This document shows positions 22,940-31,059 of a stretch of DNA of 49,291 nt, in pieces. Position numbers and translations under genes: made by a program. Source of the stretch: Alphaproteobacteria bacterium (lineage in GTDB: Bacteria > Pseudomonadota > Alphaproteobacteria > GCA-2731375); the NCBI GenBank assembly GCA_021776235.1, contig JAJFGG010000033.1:1-49291 (forward strand). Reading direction: 5' to 3'. The notes below the pieces were generated by a model. It saw only the letters and a program-made list of their open reading frames with translations. It was not told where the DNA came from and made no database searches. Within the stretch, counting starts at the first letter, position 1. The number at the start of each line of letters is the position of its first letter.

Positions 22940-25702
22940 CTAAAGTGCCTCCCTGATCTTTGCGGAGGTAATGGGCAAATCACGGAAACGGCGCGCCGTT
23001 GCATCGTAAAGAGCGTTGGAAATTGCCGGCGCAACCGAACACATCACCGCTTCTGCGATGCCCTTGGCGGTGCGGTCGCCGGGCAACGGCGCCAGCGTGA
23101 TCAGTTCCTGACCTTTAAGCGCCACGTCGCGGGCCATGGGCACATGATAGCGATGGAGGTTCCAGTTACCAAGCGCGGGACCTGCCGGTCCGGGCGGCAT
23201 GTCTTCGAGCAAGGTATAACCGATCGCCATGGCGACGCCGCCTTGGCTTTGGCCCGCGACGAGGCCCGGGATGATAATGCGCCCGGCATTGAGGATACTT
23301 ACTGAATTGCGCACGACCACTTCGCCGCTTTTGCCGTCGACGGTCAGGGCCAGCAGGTTGCCGCAGGGGGCAAACGTTGTCCGGGCATAGCGTGCCGAGG
23401 CGTCGTCGGGATAACGGCCATTAGCGCGGCGGACAAGGGTGGGCTGTGCCGCGCCAACGGTAAAGAGCGCCGCGCCGTCTATGGACCAATGGAACTGCCC
23501 CGATTTGGGCACCGTATAATCGGCCTCGACCCAGATTTCCTGAAAATAGGCGTGCACCAGGGAGGCACGCACATTGCCTCCGTCGCCATAAATATCGACT
23601 GCGAGGTCTCTCAACGATAGCGGCGGCAGGCCGAAATGTGGCGCCGTCAATGCCCCGTCAGTCCATAGTGTCTGCTGGGCGGTGATCCCGTCCACACGCC
23701 AAAGCCGCCGCGCGGCAGGCAGAATGGCAGTATCGAATAGGACCTTGCTGGCCTGTTCTACCGCATGGACTTGATGAAAGGCGGTCAGACAGGCGCTAGA
23801 GGATCCGGTTGCCTTTTTGGTCCAACCGGGATCATTCCAACTGCCGTTGGTCGTGGTCATTTGCAGCTGACTGAACAAGTTCGGATCGCCCATTTCTATG
23901 GAAGCGGCGTTGTTGCCCAGATACGCTCCGGTTGTCACCGCCAGGGTTGTAGCTGACCCGTTACCCATGTCGACCGCATCGGTCCGAACGGTCAGGCTGC
24001 CATCCAGGTTGATGCCAACGTAGCCAACCAGGCCATCCCCCGAGGTGCCATACGCCTGCATGGACATGGCATAGCCGACGCCATAGAGAAGGTTCCGTTG
24101 CCTCCAGAACCCGCGAGCGGCGTCTCTATCCCTCCATAAGCTGTGCTGTTCGGCAAGAGAAAGAATCTCGTCCAGACGCAAGGTTTCGGTGATCGGACCG
24201 CCAACCACGGTCTTGCCGCCCTTGCTGAGAATGTTACGCCGGCGCAAATCGATGGGATCCCAACCGTTATCGCGCGCCGCATCATCCAGCAAGGTCTCGA
24301 TGGCGAAGAACGCCTGCGGGCCGCCGAAGCCCCGTTGCGAGCCACCGGAAACGTTGGATGAATAGTTGGCCTGCGAGGAAATTGCTGCCTTTGGAATATT
24401 GTACGAACCGCCGGCGCAGAGCCCGGCAAGTTGGGCCACATAGGGGCTCAGATTTTTCCGCCCGCCGCCGTCGAAGTCCATATCGACGGCAATAGCCTGA
24501 ATTTTGCCACGGTCGTCGACCGCCAGCTTCGCACTTAGTTCGCAGGCATGACGTTTAAGGCCGGCCTGGAATTGTTCAAAACGGTCATAGGCAAGGCGGA
24601 CCGGACGACCGCCCCCATAGGCCGCGGCGAGGGCAAGGTTGAGCGTAAAAATCGATTTATCGCGGCCGCCAAAACCACCGCCCGGATAGCAGGAAACCAG
24701 ATTGACCGTCTTTACCATCACCGGGTTTTGCGGCCCGGCAAACATGGCCAGGGTGTCGGAAACATCGTGCTCCGGTGATTGCGTGCCAACCACCAGGGTC
24801 AGGCTCAGCGAGGATGCATCGTACCAGGCCAAACCGCTCTCCGGCTCCATGAACATGGGATCCATCGCCTGCATGGAACAATCGGCGCAATATCGCTTCC
24901 ACTTGCCGGAACCGATCTCGCGCTTGATCCGCCGGCGATACACATCTGCATTTTTCTTGTAATTCGCGTCCCAACCGTTTCGCGCGTAGGAGATGATATC
25001 GTCGCCGCCCGCCGGATCTGCAACGCGGACATAGTCGGTCAATGGCTGCAAGGCCATGCCCGGTTTGGGCGTCGCCTTGCCCGTATAGATCTGGAAGGCC
25101 GGGTTGAACTGCACGGCTTTTTCCACCGCGCGGAATACCTTGCGCGAGGGGCAAATAAGAAAGGCCACGGGTTGTCCGTAAAAGTCGGCGGACTGGCCCC
25201 GCGGTACAATAAATGGCCAGTGAATATCGCCCGGCAAATTGGTTTCGCCGCGCAGTATGTCTTCTCTCCGGTCCACATCCAGATCATGTTCTACACCGCT
25301 GGGGCGGCTGACCTTGTTCGTAATCTCGTCACCGTAGAGAACTTTCGTGGATTTGGCCTCGTCCGGAAGCAAACCAAGTTCCAGCCCGACGAAGGGTTTC
25401 TCCACGTTAATGGCCCGGATGATCATCACAGGCTGTTCGCCCTTGGGCCAACCAGGCATGGTCCAGGCGTGAAAATCGCGGGCATAGATGCTCTGCCCTG
25501 TTACCTTTGCCAGGCCGTCGATGCGGTAGCTGGCCTTGCCCGGTTCCGCCGACCAGCCCTGGTTCTCATCACCTAACGCTGCAATAGCGTTGTTTTCATC
25601 CGCGCGTAGCAGTCCAGCCGGAATCACGTTTACGGTAAAAGCGACCCCCGCCACGGTCTGTACAAAGGAGCGACGCGTCAAGGATGACTTGAACTGGGTC
25701 AT
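22940..25702 (-). CDS. Tat-exported molybdopterin subunit of a xanthine-dehydrogenase-family hydroxylase
   Basis: A 920-residue catalytic subunit. The twin-arginine signal is LTRRSFVQTVAG (8-19) followed by a hydrophobic segment, so the holoenzyme is periplasmic. Molybdopterin-cytosine-dinucleotide contacts are visible as PGGGFGGRDKS, SGGSQRGFGGPQAFFAIE and AGQSQGGVAMAIG. The expected catalytic Glu lies near the C-terminus in GIAEAV. Closest in layout are isoquinoline 1-oxidoreductase, nicotinate dehydrogenase and membrane aldehyde dehydrogenases. It hydroxylates an N-heterocycle or oxidises an aldehyde; the substrate cannot be read. A segment around YCADCSMQAMDP gives an extra CxxC. It is the first gene of the large-FeS-cytochrome operon. 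No XdhC-like maturation gene is adjacent. Confidence 0.9.
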   Translation of the reverse strand: MTQFKSSLTRRSFVQTVAGVAFTVNVIPAGLLRADENNAIAALGDENQGWSAEPGKASYRIDGLAKVTGQSIYARDFHAWTMPGWPKGEQPVMIIRAINVEKPFVGLELGLLPDEAKSTKVLYGDEITNKVSRPSGVEHDLDVDRREDILRGETNLPGDIHWPFIVPRGQSADFYGQPVAFLICPSRKVFRAVEKAVQFNPAFQIYTGKATPKPGMALQPLTDYVRVADPAGGDDIISYARNGWDANYKKNADVYRRRIKREIGSGKWKRYCADCSMQAMDPMFMEPESGLAWYDASSLSLTLVVGTQSPEHDVSDTLAMFAGPQNPVMVKTVNLVSCYPGGGFGGRDKSIFTLNLALAAAYGGGRPVRLAYDRFEQFQAGLKRHACELSAKLAVDDRGKIQAIAVDMDFDGGGRKNLSPYVAQLAGLCAGGSYNIPKAAISSQANYSSNVSGGSQRGFGGPQAFFAIETLLDDAARDNGWDPIDLRRRNILSKGGKTVVGGPITETLRLDEILSLAEQHSLWRDRDAARGFWRQRNLLYGVGYAMSMQAYGTSGDGLVGYVGINLDGSLTVRTDAVDMGNGSATTLAVTTGAYLGNNAASIEMGDPNLFSQLQMTTTNGSWNDPGWTKKATGSSSACLTAFHQVHAVEQASKVLFDTAILPAARRLWRVDGITAQQTLWTDGALTAPHFGLPPLSLRDLAVDIYGDGGNVRASLVHAYFQEIWVEADYTVPKSGQFHWSIDGAALFTVGAAQPTLVRRANGRYPDDASARYARTTFAPCGNLLALTVDGKSGEVVVRNSVSILNAGRIIIPGLVAGQSQGGVAMAIGYTLLEDMPPGPAGPALGNWNLHRYHVPMARDVALKGQELITLAPLPGDRTAKGIAEAVMCSVAPAISNALYDATARRFRDLPITSAKIREAL

Positions 25703-26200
25703 ATTTCACCAACCCTATTGATATCCCGAACCAGTGCGGCGAATGTCCGACCGCACGAACGCGTTCACTGATCATTGCAAAAATCGGAACGCTATTACGA
25801 ACGGGAATACTACGCCGTGTCCGGATTGCAATACAATCATCTGGAAGCAATTATTTTAGGCACTTTAGTTTCATGTTGCTTTGATAATCCAAATTATAAT
25901 TGATGCGTCAATTTCAATATTGTATCAGCACATACTATTGTCTGCTCTGGATTTCATTACATTGATCGTTATTTTCCGTCTTTGCGAATGTATGGCTGGC
26001 TATGCACAACGAAATGGTCCCACAGCTTCGCGTCACATAACGTCCTGTCTGACCCTGGACCGGCAACCCTGCCGCAATCGAAAACCATAGACCCGTTATG
26101 GCGCTCAAGCGCTCAGGGTCCGTCCAAGCCATCAGATTCTGCAACAACAAGACCCGATGGTACCTATTCTCCCTATCAGCAATCTCGCAGCGAGATTGTG
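25703..26200. other. AT-rich 498-bp gap upstream of the Mo-hydroxylase operon
   Basis: No credible gene was seen. The part 25840-25960 is strikingly AT-rich with several imperfect palindromes and probably contains the operon's promoter and regulator sites. I could not settle on one -35/-10 pair. The right end contains the hairpin described at 26180-26198. Confidence 0.4.
26180..26198 (-). terminator. Hairpin directly after the small exported-protein gene
   Basis: A perfect 8-bp stem, CAATCTCG / CGAGATTG, with a 3-nt loop starts 3 nt beyond the stop codon at 26201. No T-run follows on the minus strand, so intrinsic termination is uncertain; it may instead protect the 3' end of the message. 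Confidence 0.4.
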
Positions 26201-26542
26201 CTATTTGATATTACATTTCTTCTTGATCGCAGCAATGCGGGCATCCAGGTGGGCATCGTAATCGTCGGCCTTAACTTTTCCGTCTTTGTCACTGCCGCTG
26301 GTTACAGTGTTAAGTAAGAAACCAGCTGGCGTAATGGCAAAAATTCCTGAAACTGTTTGCTTTTTTACATGATGTTTCTCCGACTCGAGAACCCGTAAAT
26401 CACCTTCCGCGGTTGCACAGTTGATCGGTTTGTCCATGTTTTTCGGTTCGTCGGCGGCATTTGTGATGGCTGGCATGGCCAATATAAAGATCGCGGTGGT
26501 CAAGCCCGTCAATTCACCAAACAGTTTGTTTTTACGTTTCAT
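26201..26542 (-). CDS. Small exported protein of unknown function (113 aa)
   Basis: It begins KRKNKLFGEL, followed by a hydrophobic helix ending MPAITNA-A, a good Sec signal with cleavage after about residue 28. The mature part, about 85 residues, has an early Cys in INCATAEGDLRVLESEKHH, a central Gly/Ala-rich hydrophobic segment (VSGIFAITPAGFLL) and a last Cys three residues from the end. The two cysteines could form a disulfide in the periplasm. The ATG at 26542 is chosen because AAGGAAC lies about 6 nt upstream. The frame stays open 20 codons further upstream through a His/Met-rich stretch (HDHSAHAM) that is unlikely to be part of the product. The family is not recognised with certainty. 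Confidence 0.65.
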   Translation of the reverse strand: MKRKNKLFGELTGLTTAIFILAMPAITNAADEPKNMDKPINCATAEGDLRVLESEKHHVKKQTVSGIFAITPAGFLLNTVTSGSDKDGKVKADDYDAHLDARIAAIKKKCNIK

Positions 26543-26861
26543 TGCATGTTCCTTTTTTGGACTTTCCGTCATGGCATGTGCGCTGTGATCATGGGGCATC
26601 ACTGTGACAGTTTGTTTTTTTGATTACAATAGATCTATGTCAGGGGTTCATATCAGATTTTGTCCGCGTGCTTCAGGTGCCGCATCGTAAGTCCGGCCCG
26701 GAATGGGAGAGCGCCTCTCAATAAATCAACATATTGACCTGGCGAATGTCGTATCCCGGCCGGCCCGGATAGGCCAACAAAAAGCAGCGGATAAACCTAG
26801 CCGAAATCTTCAATAGGTCTGCTGCGGAATTTGCAATGAATCAGTACACCGGAATACAGGG

Positions 26862-27278
26862 TCAAGCATCTTCATCTTCTGGTCCGACCCATGCAAAGGG
26901 ATTAAAAGCGACTTCCCACAAATGGCCGTCCGGGTCTTGGAAATAACCATGGTAGCCACCCCATGATGCGTTCTGGGCCGGCTTGACGATGGTCGCTCCT
27001 GCCGATCGTGCTTGCTCGACCACGGCATCTACCTCCGCAGCCGATGCCACGTTGTGAGCAAGGTTGAACCCGTTATAGCCACTGCCCTCTGGTGAAACCG
27101 TCGCGTCCCTCGCGAGGGCATCTCGATTTGATAATCCTAACCATGTGCCGTTTAGGTTAAAGAAGGCAACGTCCGGAGGTGATGCCATTTTCGGAAAACC
27201 CAGGCCATCCTCATAGAACGCTATGGATCTGTCCAGATCAACAACGGCCAGGGCGATCATACTAATCCGGGGCTTCAT
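26862..27278 (-). CDS. VOC (glyoxalase/bleomycin-resistance) superfamily protein
   Basis: A 138-residue protein made of two beta-alpha-beta-beta-beta modules. The first starts SMIALAVVDLDRSIAFYEDGLGFP, the second contains YFQDPDGHLWEVAFNP, the usual end of this fold with the metal-binding Glu. The first ligand position, often His, is Met/Ile here, as in a common subgroup of small VOC proteins of unknown activity. It lies 30 bp downstream of the interrupted prephenate-dehydratase-like gene on the same strand, so the two were probably one operon. Substrate not known. The gap 26603-26861 on its far side shows nothing I can name. Confidence 0.85.
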   Translation of the reverse strand: MKPRISMIALAVVDLDRSIAFYEDGLGFPKMASPPDVAFFNLNGTWLGLSNRDALARDATVSPEGSGYNGFNLAHNVASAAEVDAVVEQARSAGATIVKPAQNASWGGYHGYFQDPDGHLWEVAFNPFAWVGPEDEDA

Positions 27279-27308
27279 CCTTTATCCTTTACGCAAAGGT
27301 AATGGGCA

Positions 27309-27902
27309 TCACGGTCCGCGGCCCTCAAAAAACAACCCTGCGGCCGGGCTATCGGGCCAGGCCAGCACACCACTTCGGCAGGTTGGTTCCGTTCCATACA
27401 CGAGCCAGGGATCGACGACCGGTCCAATGGTTTCCTCGACGCGGAATTTGCCTCGGTGTTACGTGGCGTATCGCAAAAGGGTGAGCCCTGAATCATACTT
27501 ACAATTGAGCAATCCCTCCGCCACGGCCACGGTGGAAGCCTCGGCGACGAGGTTCTCCCAACGTGAAGAATCTATGTACTCACGGGTAGCCTTAAGGAGA
27601 CCCAGGCTGGCCGGCAGACGGACCTCCGCGCGGGTCAGAACCGCCATGGCTTGGCTGGGCGATATAAACGTGTCGATGATGTGCGCCTGATTACGGTACC
27701 GCGCCACCAATCCGGTGACCGAGGGATGCACGGCGGCCTGTATCACGTGCCGCACGTCTCCACGCAGCATGGCATTCACCGCGTCATCGAAGTCTGCGAA
27801 CAGGTCAACGCGGGCATCGTCAAGGCGGTGGAACTCCAGGTAACGGTTTGCGACCCAGTCGTGATTGCTGCCCGCGGGACCAAGGGTCGCAAAGATCAAC
27901 AT
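27309..27902 (-). pseudogene. Prephenate-dehydratase-like gene interrupted by an in-frame TAA
   Basis: The frame opens at 27902 (ATLGPAGSNHDWVANRYL) with the N-terminal signature of the prephenate-dehydratase / type-2 periplasmic-binding fold. It runs 147 codons to LLNCKYDSGLTLLRYAT. A TAA at 27459-27461 then stops it. The same frame continues without a shift as HRGKFRVEETIGPVVDPWLVYG, exactly the kind of sequence expected next in this fold, and ends at a TGA at 27309-27311. A single change from CAA or GAA to TAA would explain it. It is either a recent pseudogene, a readthrough codon, a truncated but working protein, or a sequencing error. The enzyme activity is not assigned; related proteins include BacA-type prephenate decarboxylases. 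GGAGG precedes the ATG closely. Confidence 0.7.
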
Positions 27903-28175
27903 GGCCTCCGCCTTCGCTGTCCTGACAATGGCCGCGACAGGGCATGTGTTCTCACATCACCCTGCATCATGGTCCAACGATCCAGATCGAACTTTCCATA
28001 AGGTATGCTACCGTTGCAAAGATGCAATTGTTAGTCTTGGGTTTTCGCCAGTTTGTTTGCGCGGGGCGGCAGGAACGGTCGGATAATAGGAATAATTTGC
28101 GCTTTCGGGATGCAGACATGGCGCAACAATATATGCCAAAATCAGCAAGATGCTTGAAAATTGAGAGGAAGAATT

Positions 28176-28562
28176 ATGCCGAAATGGATCGATCATATTG
28201 TGGTGCGCGTCAAGGATCTCGACCAGAGCCTTGAGGACTATGAGACCAAGCTGGGTATGAAGGCGAGTAAAGGCCCGGACGAAATACCTGCTTTGGGCAT
28301 GACGCGGGCGATTTTGCCCCTGGGTGACGAGGGGCGCTTTATCGAACTTGCCGAGCCCCTGGGGGAAGGCGGGGCCATTGCCGGGGCGCTCGAAAGATAC
28401 GGCGAAGGTGTGCATCTAGTCGCCTTGGCCGTAGACAATTTGGCGGAAGCAACCGCCGAGATGAAAGCCAACGGCGCGCGGATCATTGAATCAGGAACCC
28501 AGGTTTTCGTGCATCCCCGCGACGGGCACGGTGTGATGTATCAATTGATTGAACGGGCCTGA
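28176..28562 (+). CDS. VOC-family protein similar to methylmalonyl-CoA epimerase
   Basis: A 128-residue single VOC unit beginning MPKWIDHIVVRVKDLDQSLED. Metal-ligand candidates are H6 (IDHIVV), the Glu in FIELAEP, and the His in GVHLVALAV. The fourth ligand, usually a Glu in a VxxELxE ending, is Gln here (GVMYQLIERA). That loss could lower or change metal binding. Methylmalonyl-CoA epimerase and lactoylglutathione lyase are the nearest well-known types; neither can be confirmed. GAGGAAGA lies about 3 nt from the ATG at 28176, and an upstream TTG is rejected. It stands alone, and the 273 bp before it show nothing recognisable. Confidence 0.78.
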   Translation: MPKWIDHIVVRVKDLDQSLEDYETKLGMKASKGPDEIPALGMTRAILPLGDEGRFIELAEPLGEGGAIAGALERYGEGVHLVALAVDNLAEATAEMKANGARIIESGTQVFVHPRDGHGVMYQLIERA

Positions 28563-29114
28563 GGGTCCAAATCTTACGGGCGAATCGCGTTCCTAAGATT
28601 CGAAAAACCGCGAGACTCTTGAGATCAGCCGTGCGCGAGATACCGAATAGAGCGAGGCTTCTGTTCGCTTCGCACCATTGGTGCTCGACGCCTTAGGCCG
28701 TCGCCGAAATTCCAGCGGGACGACGCAGCCATCTATTTGGGCATGCGCAAGGATCGCGTTCTTATTGGCGCGAACCCCGAAAACGGGAAGCCTGCAGGAC
28801 CGTCGGGGCTGGTTTCGGGTATCGTTGGCCTTCGATGGCGCAGTTTCCCGGGGGTTTCGGCGACCAGCCAAGAACCGCCCCGCCATTAATTTGGCGGGGT
28901 CCATTCCTTTGTCGGAAGTTCCCAACGCAGACCGTTTGTTAACGAATTCCACTTAGTCTTGATCGGGACCGTTCATGGCGACGCGGCTGCGTCCCAGGGA
29001 CAGTTGCAAACTGATCCGGAGCGCTTTGGGCGCGCGCGCCGGACCAGGGCAGCCTGCAATGTCGAATGGCCGCCAAAAGACCATTTACGCGATCGAACAA
29101 TGATGGAGAAGGCA
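28563..29114. other. 552-bp stretch with a strong hairpin and no clear gene
   Basis: Frames of about 90-120 codons exist on both strands, overlapping each other, with no recognisable family. A perfect 8-bp stem CCCCGCCA / TGGCGGGG with a 6-nt loop lies at 28878-28899, followed by TCCATTCCTTT rather than a clean T-run. The right end holds the promoter region of the response regulator. It could host a small RNA, but no promoter pair supports that directly. Confidence 0.35.
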
Positions 29115-29567
29115 ATGGAACAAAATGCGAAGACCGTGAACATCGTCATTGCCGACGACGATGCCGATGATCGATTTTTGATAGAAGATGCATTCAACGA
29201 ACTCAACGGCATGCATGAGCTGAATTTCGTCGAGGATGGCGAGGAGTTGCTCGAACTGCTTCGCGGCGACGGGCGTTATGCCGATGGCGGTGGCAAGGTG
29301 CGTCCCAACCTGATCCTTCTGGATTTGAACATGCCCAGGATGGACGGGCTTGTGGCGCTGAAAGAAATAAGGGCCGATCCAAAGTTGCACAATATGCCGG
29401 TTGTCATTTTGACGACGTCAGCATCCGACGACGACATAATTTCCGCTTATAAATCCGGTGCGAATTCCTATATCTCAAAGCCGGCTGCTTTCGAGGAATT
29501 GTTGGAGATTACCAAGGTACTTTCCGGCTATTGGGGCAACATCGTGCGCCCGTCGCCAAAAGATTAA
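29115..29567 (+). CDS. Receiver-only response regulator (Rcp1-like)
   Basis: A 150-residue single REC domain. The acidic pocket is IADDDADD (11-18), the phosphorylated residue is D70 in LILLDLNMPRMDG, the Thr is in VILTTSA, and the Lys is in YISKPAAFEE. The long acidic loop with GRYADGGGKVRP before the D70 strand is typical of the Rcp1 type of receiver, which partners phytochrome-like kinases. No kinase is adjacent. The start at 29115 (MEQNAKTVN) is chosen because GGAGAAGG ends 2 nt upstream; ATGs at 29100 and 29103 lack a site. It is convergent with lpdA. Confidence 0.88.
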   Translation: MEQNAKTVNIVIADDDADDRFLIEDAFNELNGMHELNFVEDGEELLELLRGDGRYADGGGKVRPNLILLDLNMPRMDGLVALKEIRADPKLHNMPVVILTTSASDDDIISAYKSGANSYISKPAAFEELLEITKVLSGYWGNIVRPSPKD

Positions 29568-29579
29568 CAGGATCAGGCC

Positions 29580-29594
29580 CGCCATTAGATGGCG
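29580..29594. terminator. Short hairpin between convergent genes
   Basis: CGCCAT-TAG-ATGGCG forms a 6-bp stem with a 3-nt loop in the 64-bp space between the response regulator and lpdA. There is no T-run on either side, so it is only a weak candidate for a two-way terminator. Confidence 0.3.
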
Positions 29595-29631
29595 CGGCGA
29601 TACTATCAACGGCTATTGAATTCAATCACCG

Positions 29632-31047
29632 TCAACTATTCAGTGGTTTGCCGGTGACGGCCAGGGCGGCTTCCTTGACGGCCTCGTTCAGGGTGGGGTG
29701 GGCATGGCAGGTCAGCGCAATATCCTCGGACGAAGCGCCCATTTCCAGGGCCAGAACCAGTTCGGCTATCATGGTGCCGGCGTCAGCGCCGATGATATGT
29801 GCGCCAAGCAGCCGGTCGGTTTCCTTGTCCGCCAGCAACTTGACAAAACCACCCTCGCTGTCGCCGCTGGAGCGCGCACGGCTGTTGGCGGCAAAGCTGA
29901 AACGGCCCTTATTGTAGGCGCGGCCGGCTTCTTTCAACTGCTCTTCGGATTTGCCTACGGTGGCGACTTCCGGCCACGTATAGCAGACGCCGGGAATGGC
30001 GTCGTAGTTAACCTCTGCCGTATGGCCGGCCAGCTTTTCAGCCAGGACCACGCCCTCTTCCTCCGCCTTGTGGGCCAGCATGGGGCGGTCGGGCAGCACG
30101 TCGCCAATGGCGAAAATACCCGTGACATTGGTCTGGTAGTCACCATCGACAGGTATGAAGCCGCGCGCGTCCATGGTAACGCCGGCCTCGGCCAGACCCA
30201 GGCCGTCGGTAAATGGCTTTCGGCCGATCGCGACAAGAGCCACATCCGCCTTTAGGGTTTCGCTATCGCCGCCGCTGGCCGGCTCCAGGCTTAGTTGCAG
30301 GCCGCCCTGAACTTTCTTAGCGGCCGTAACTTTGGTGCCCAGACGGAATTCCATGCCCTGCTTGGTCAGGCTGCGTTGCAGGTGACGAGATAGTTCGCCA
30401 TCCATGCCCGGCGTAATTCGGTCCAGGAACTCAACCACCGTGATCTTGGCGCCCAGCCGACCCCAGACCGAACCCATTTCCAGGCCGATATAGCCGCCGC
30501 CGATCACCACCAGATGCTTTGGCACCTTGCTTAATGACAGAGCGCCGGTGGATGACAAAATGGTCTTTTCGTCAATCTCCACCCCGGGCAGGCCCATGAC
30601 GTCCGAGCCGGTGGCAATGATGGTGTTTTCTGCCGTCAGGGTCCGCTCACCGCCGGCGCTCAGGGCGACGTGGACCTGACCCGGGCCGGCGATGCGCCCG
30701 CGGCCGGGGATATATTCCACCTTGTTCTTCTTGAACAGCCCGGCGATGCCGGTGGTCAGATCCGCGACAACCTGGTCCTTGCGGGCCATCATGGTTTTCA
30801 GGTCCACAGACAGGTTGGCGGCATTGATCCCATGCCGGGCGAATTCTACATCCGCCTCGTGATAAAGATGCGAGGACTGCAACAATGCCTTGGAGGGAAT
30901 GCAACCTACGTTCAGGCAGGTTCCGCCCAAGGTGCCGCGCATCTCCACGCATGCCGTGCGCAGGCCCAACTGGGCGGCCTTGATGGCGCCGATGTAGCCG
31001 CCCGGGCCGGCGCCAATGAAGACCGCATCGAATCTATCATCACTCAT
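29632..31047 (-). CDS. lpdA: Dihydrolipoyl dehydrogenase, E3 of 2-oxoglutarate dehydrogenase
   Basis: A 471-residue FAD/NAD disulfide oxidoreductase that reoxidises the dihydrolipoyl groups of E2 with NAD+. The FAD-binding fold is GAGPGGYIGAIKAAQ (12-26), the redox disulfide is C44/C49 in GTCLNVGCIPSK, the NAD site is IGGGYIGLEMGSVWGRLG, and the His-Glu base pair is in HAHPTLNEA near the C-terminus. Length is standard. It is the last gene of the mdh-sucCDAB-lpdA operon, 12 bp after sucB, so it belongs to the oxoglutarate complex. It may also serve other 2-oxoacid complexes if no second copy exists. Confidence 0.95.
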   Translation of the reverse strand: MSDDRFDAVFIGAGPGGYIGAIKAAQLGLRTACVEMRGTLGGTCLNVGCIPSKALLQSSHLYHEADVEFARHGINAANLSVDLKTMMARKDQVVADLTTGIAGLFKKNKVEYIPGRGRIAGPGQVHVALSAGGERTLTAENTIIATGSDVMGLPGVEIDEKTILSSTGALSLSKVPKHLVVIGGGYIGLEMGSVWGRLGAKITVVEFLDRITPGMDGELSRHLQRSLTKQGMEFRLGTKVTAAKKVQGGLQLSLEPASGGDSETLKADVALVAIGRKPFTDGLGLAEAGVTMDARGFIPVDGDYQTNVTGIFAIGDVLPDRPMLAHKAEEEGVVLAEKLAGHTAEVNYDAIPGVCYTWPEVATVGKSEEQLKEAGRAYNKGRFSFAANSRARSSGDSEGGFVKLLADKETDRLLGAHIIGADAGTMIAELVLALEMGASSEDIALTCHAHPTLNEAVKEAALAVTGKPLNS

Positions 31048-31059
31048 GGCAAGCTTTCG

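Noticed and set aside
25881-26090. 69-codon plus-strand frame in the AT-rich gap
   Set aside because: The hydrophobic start is due to AT-rich DNA and the rest has no protein-like pattern.
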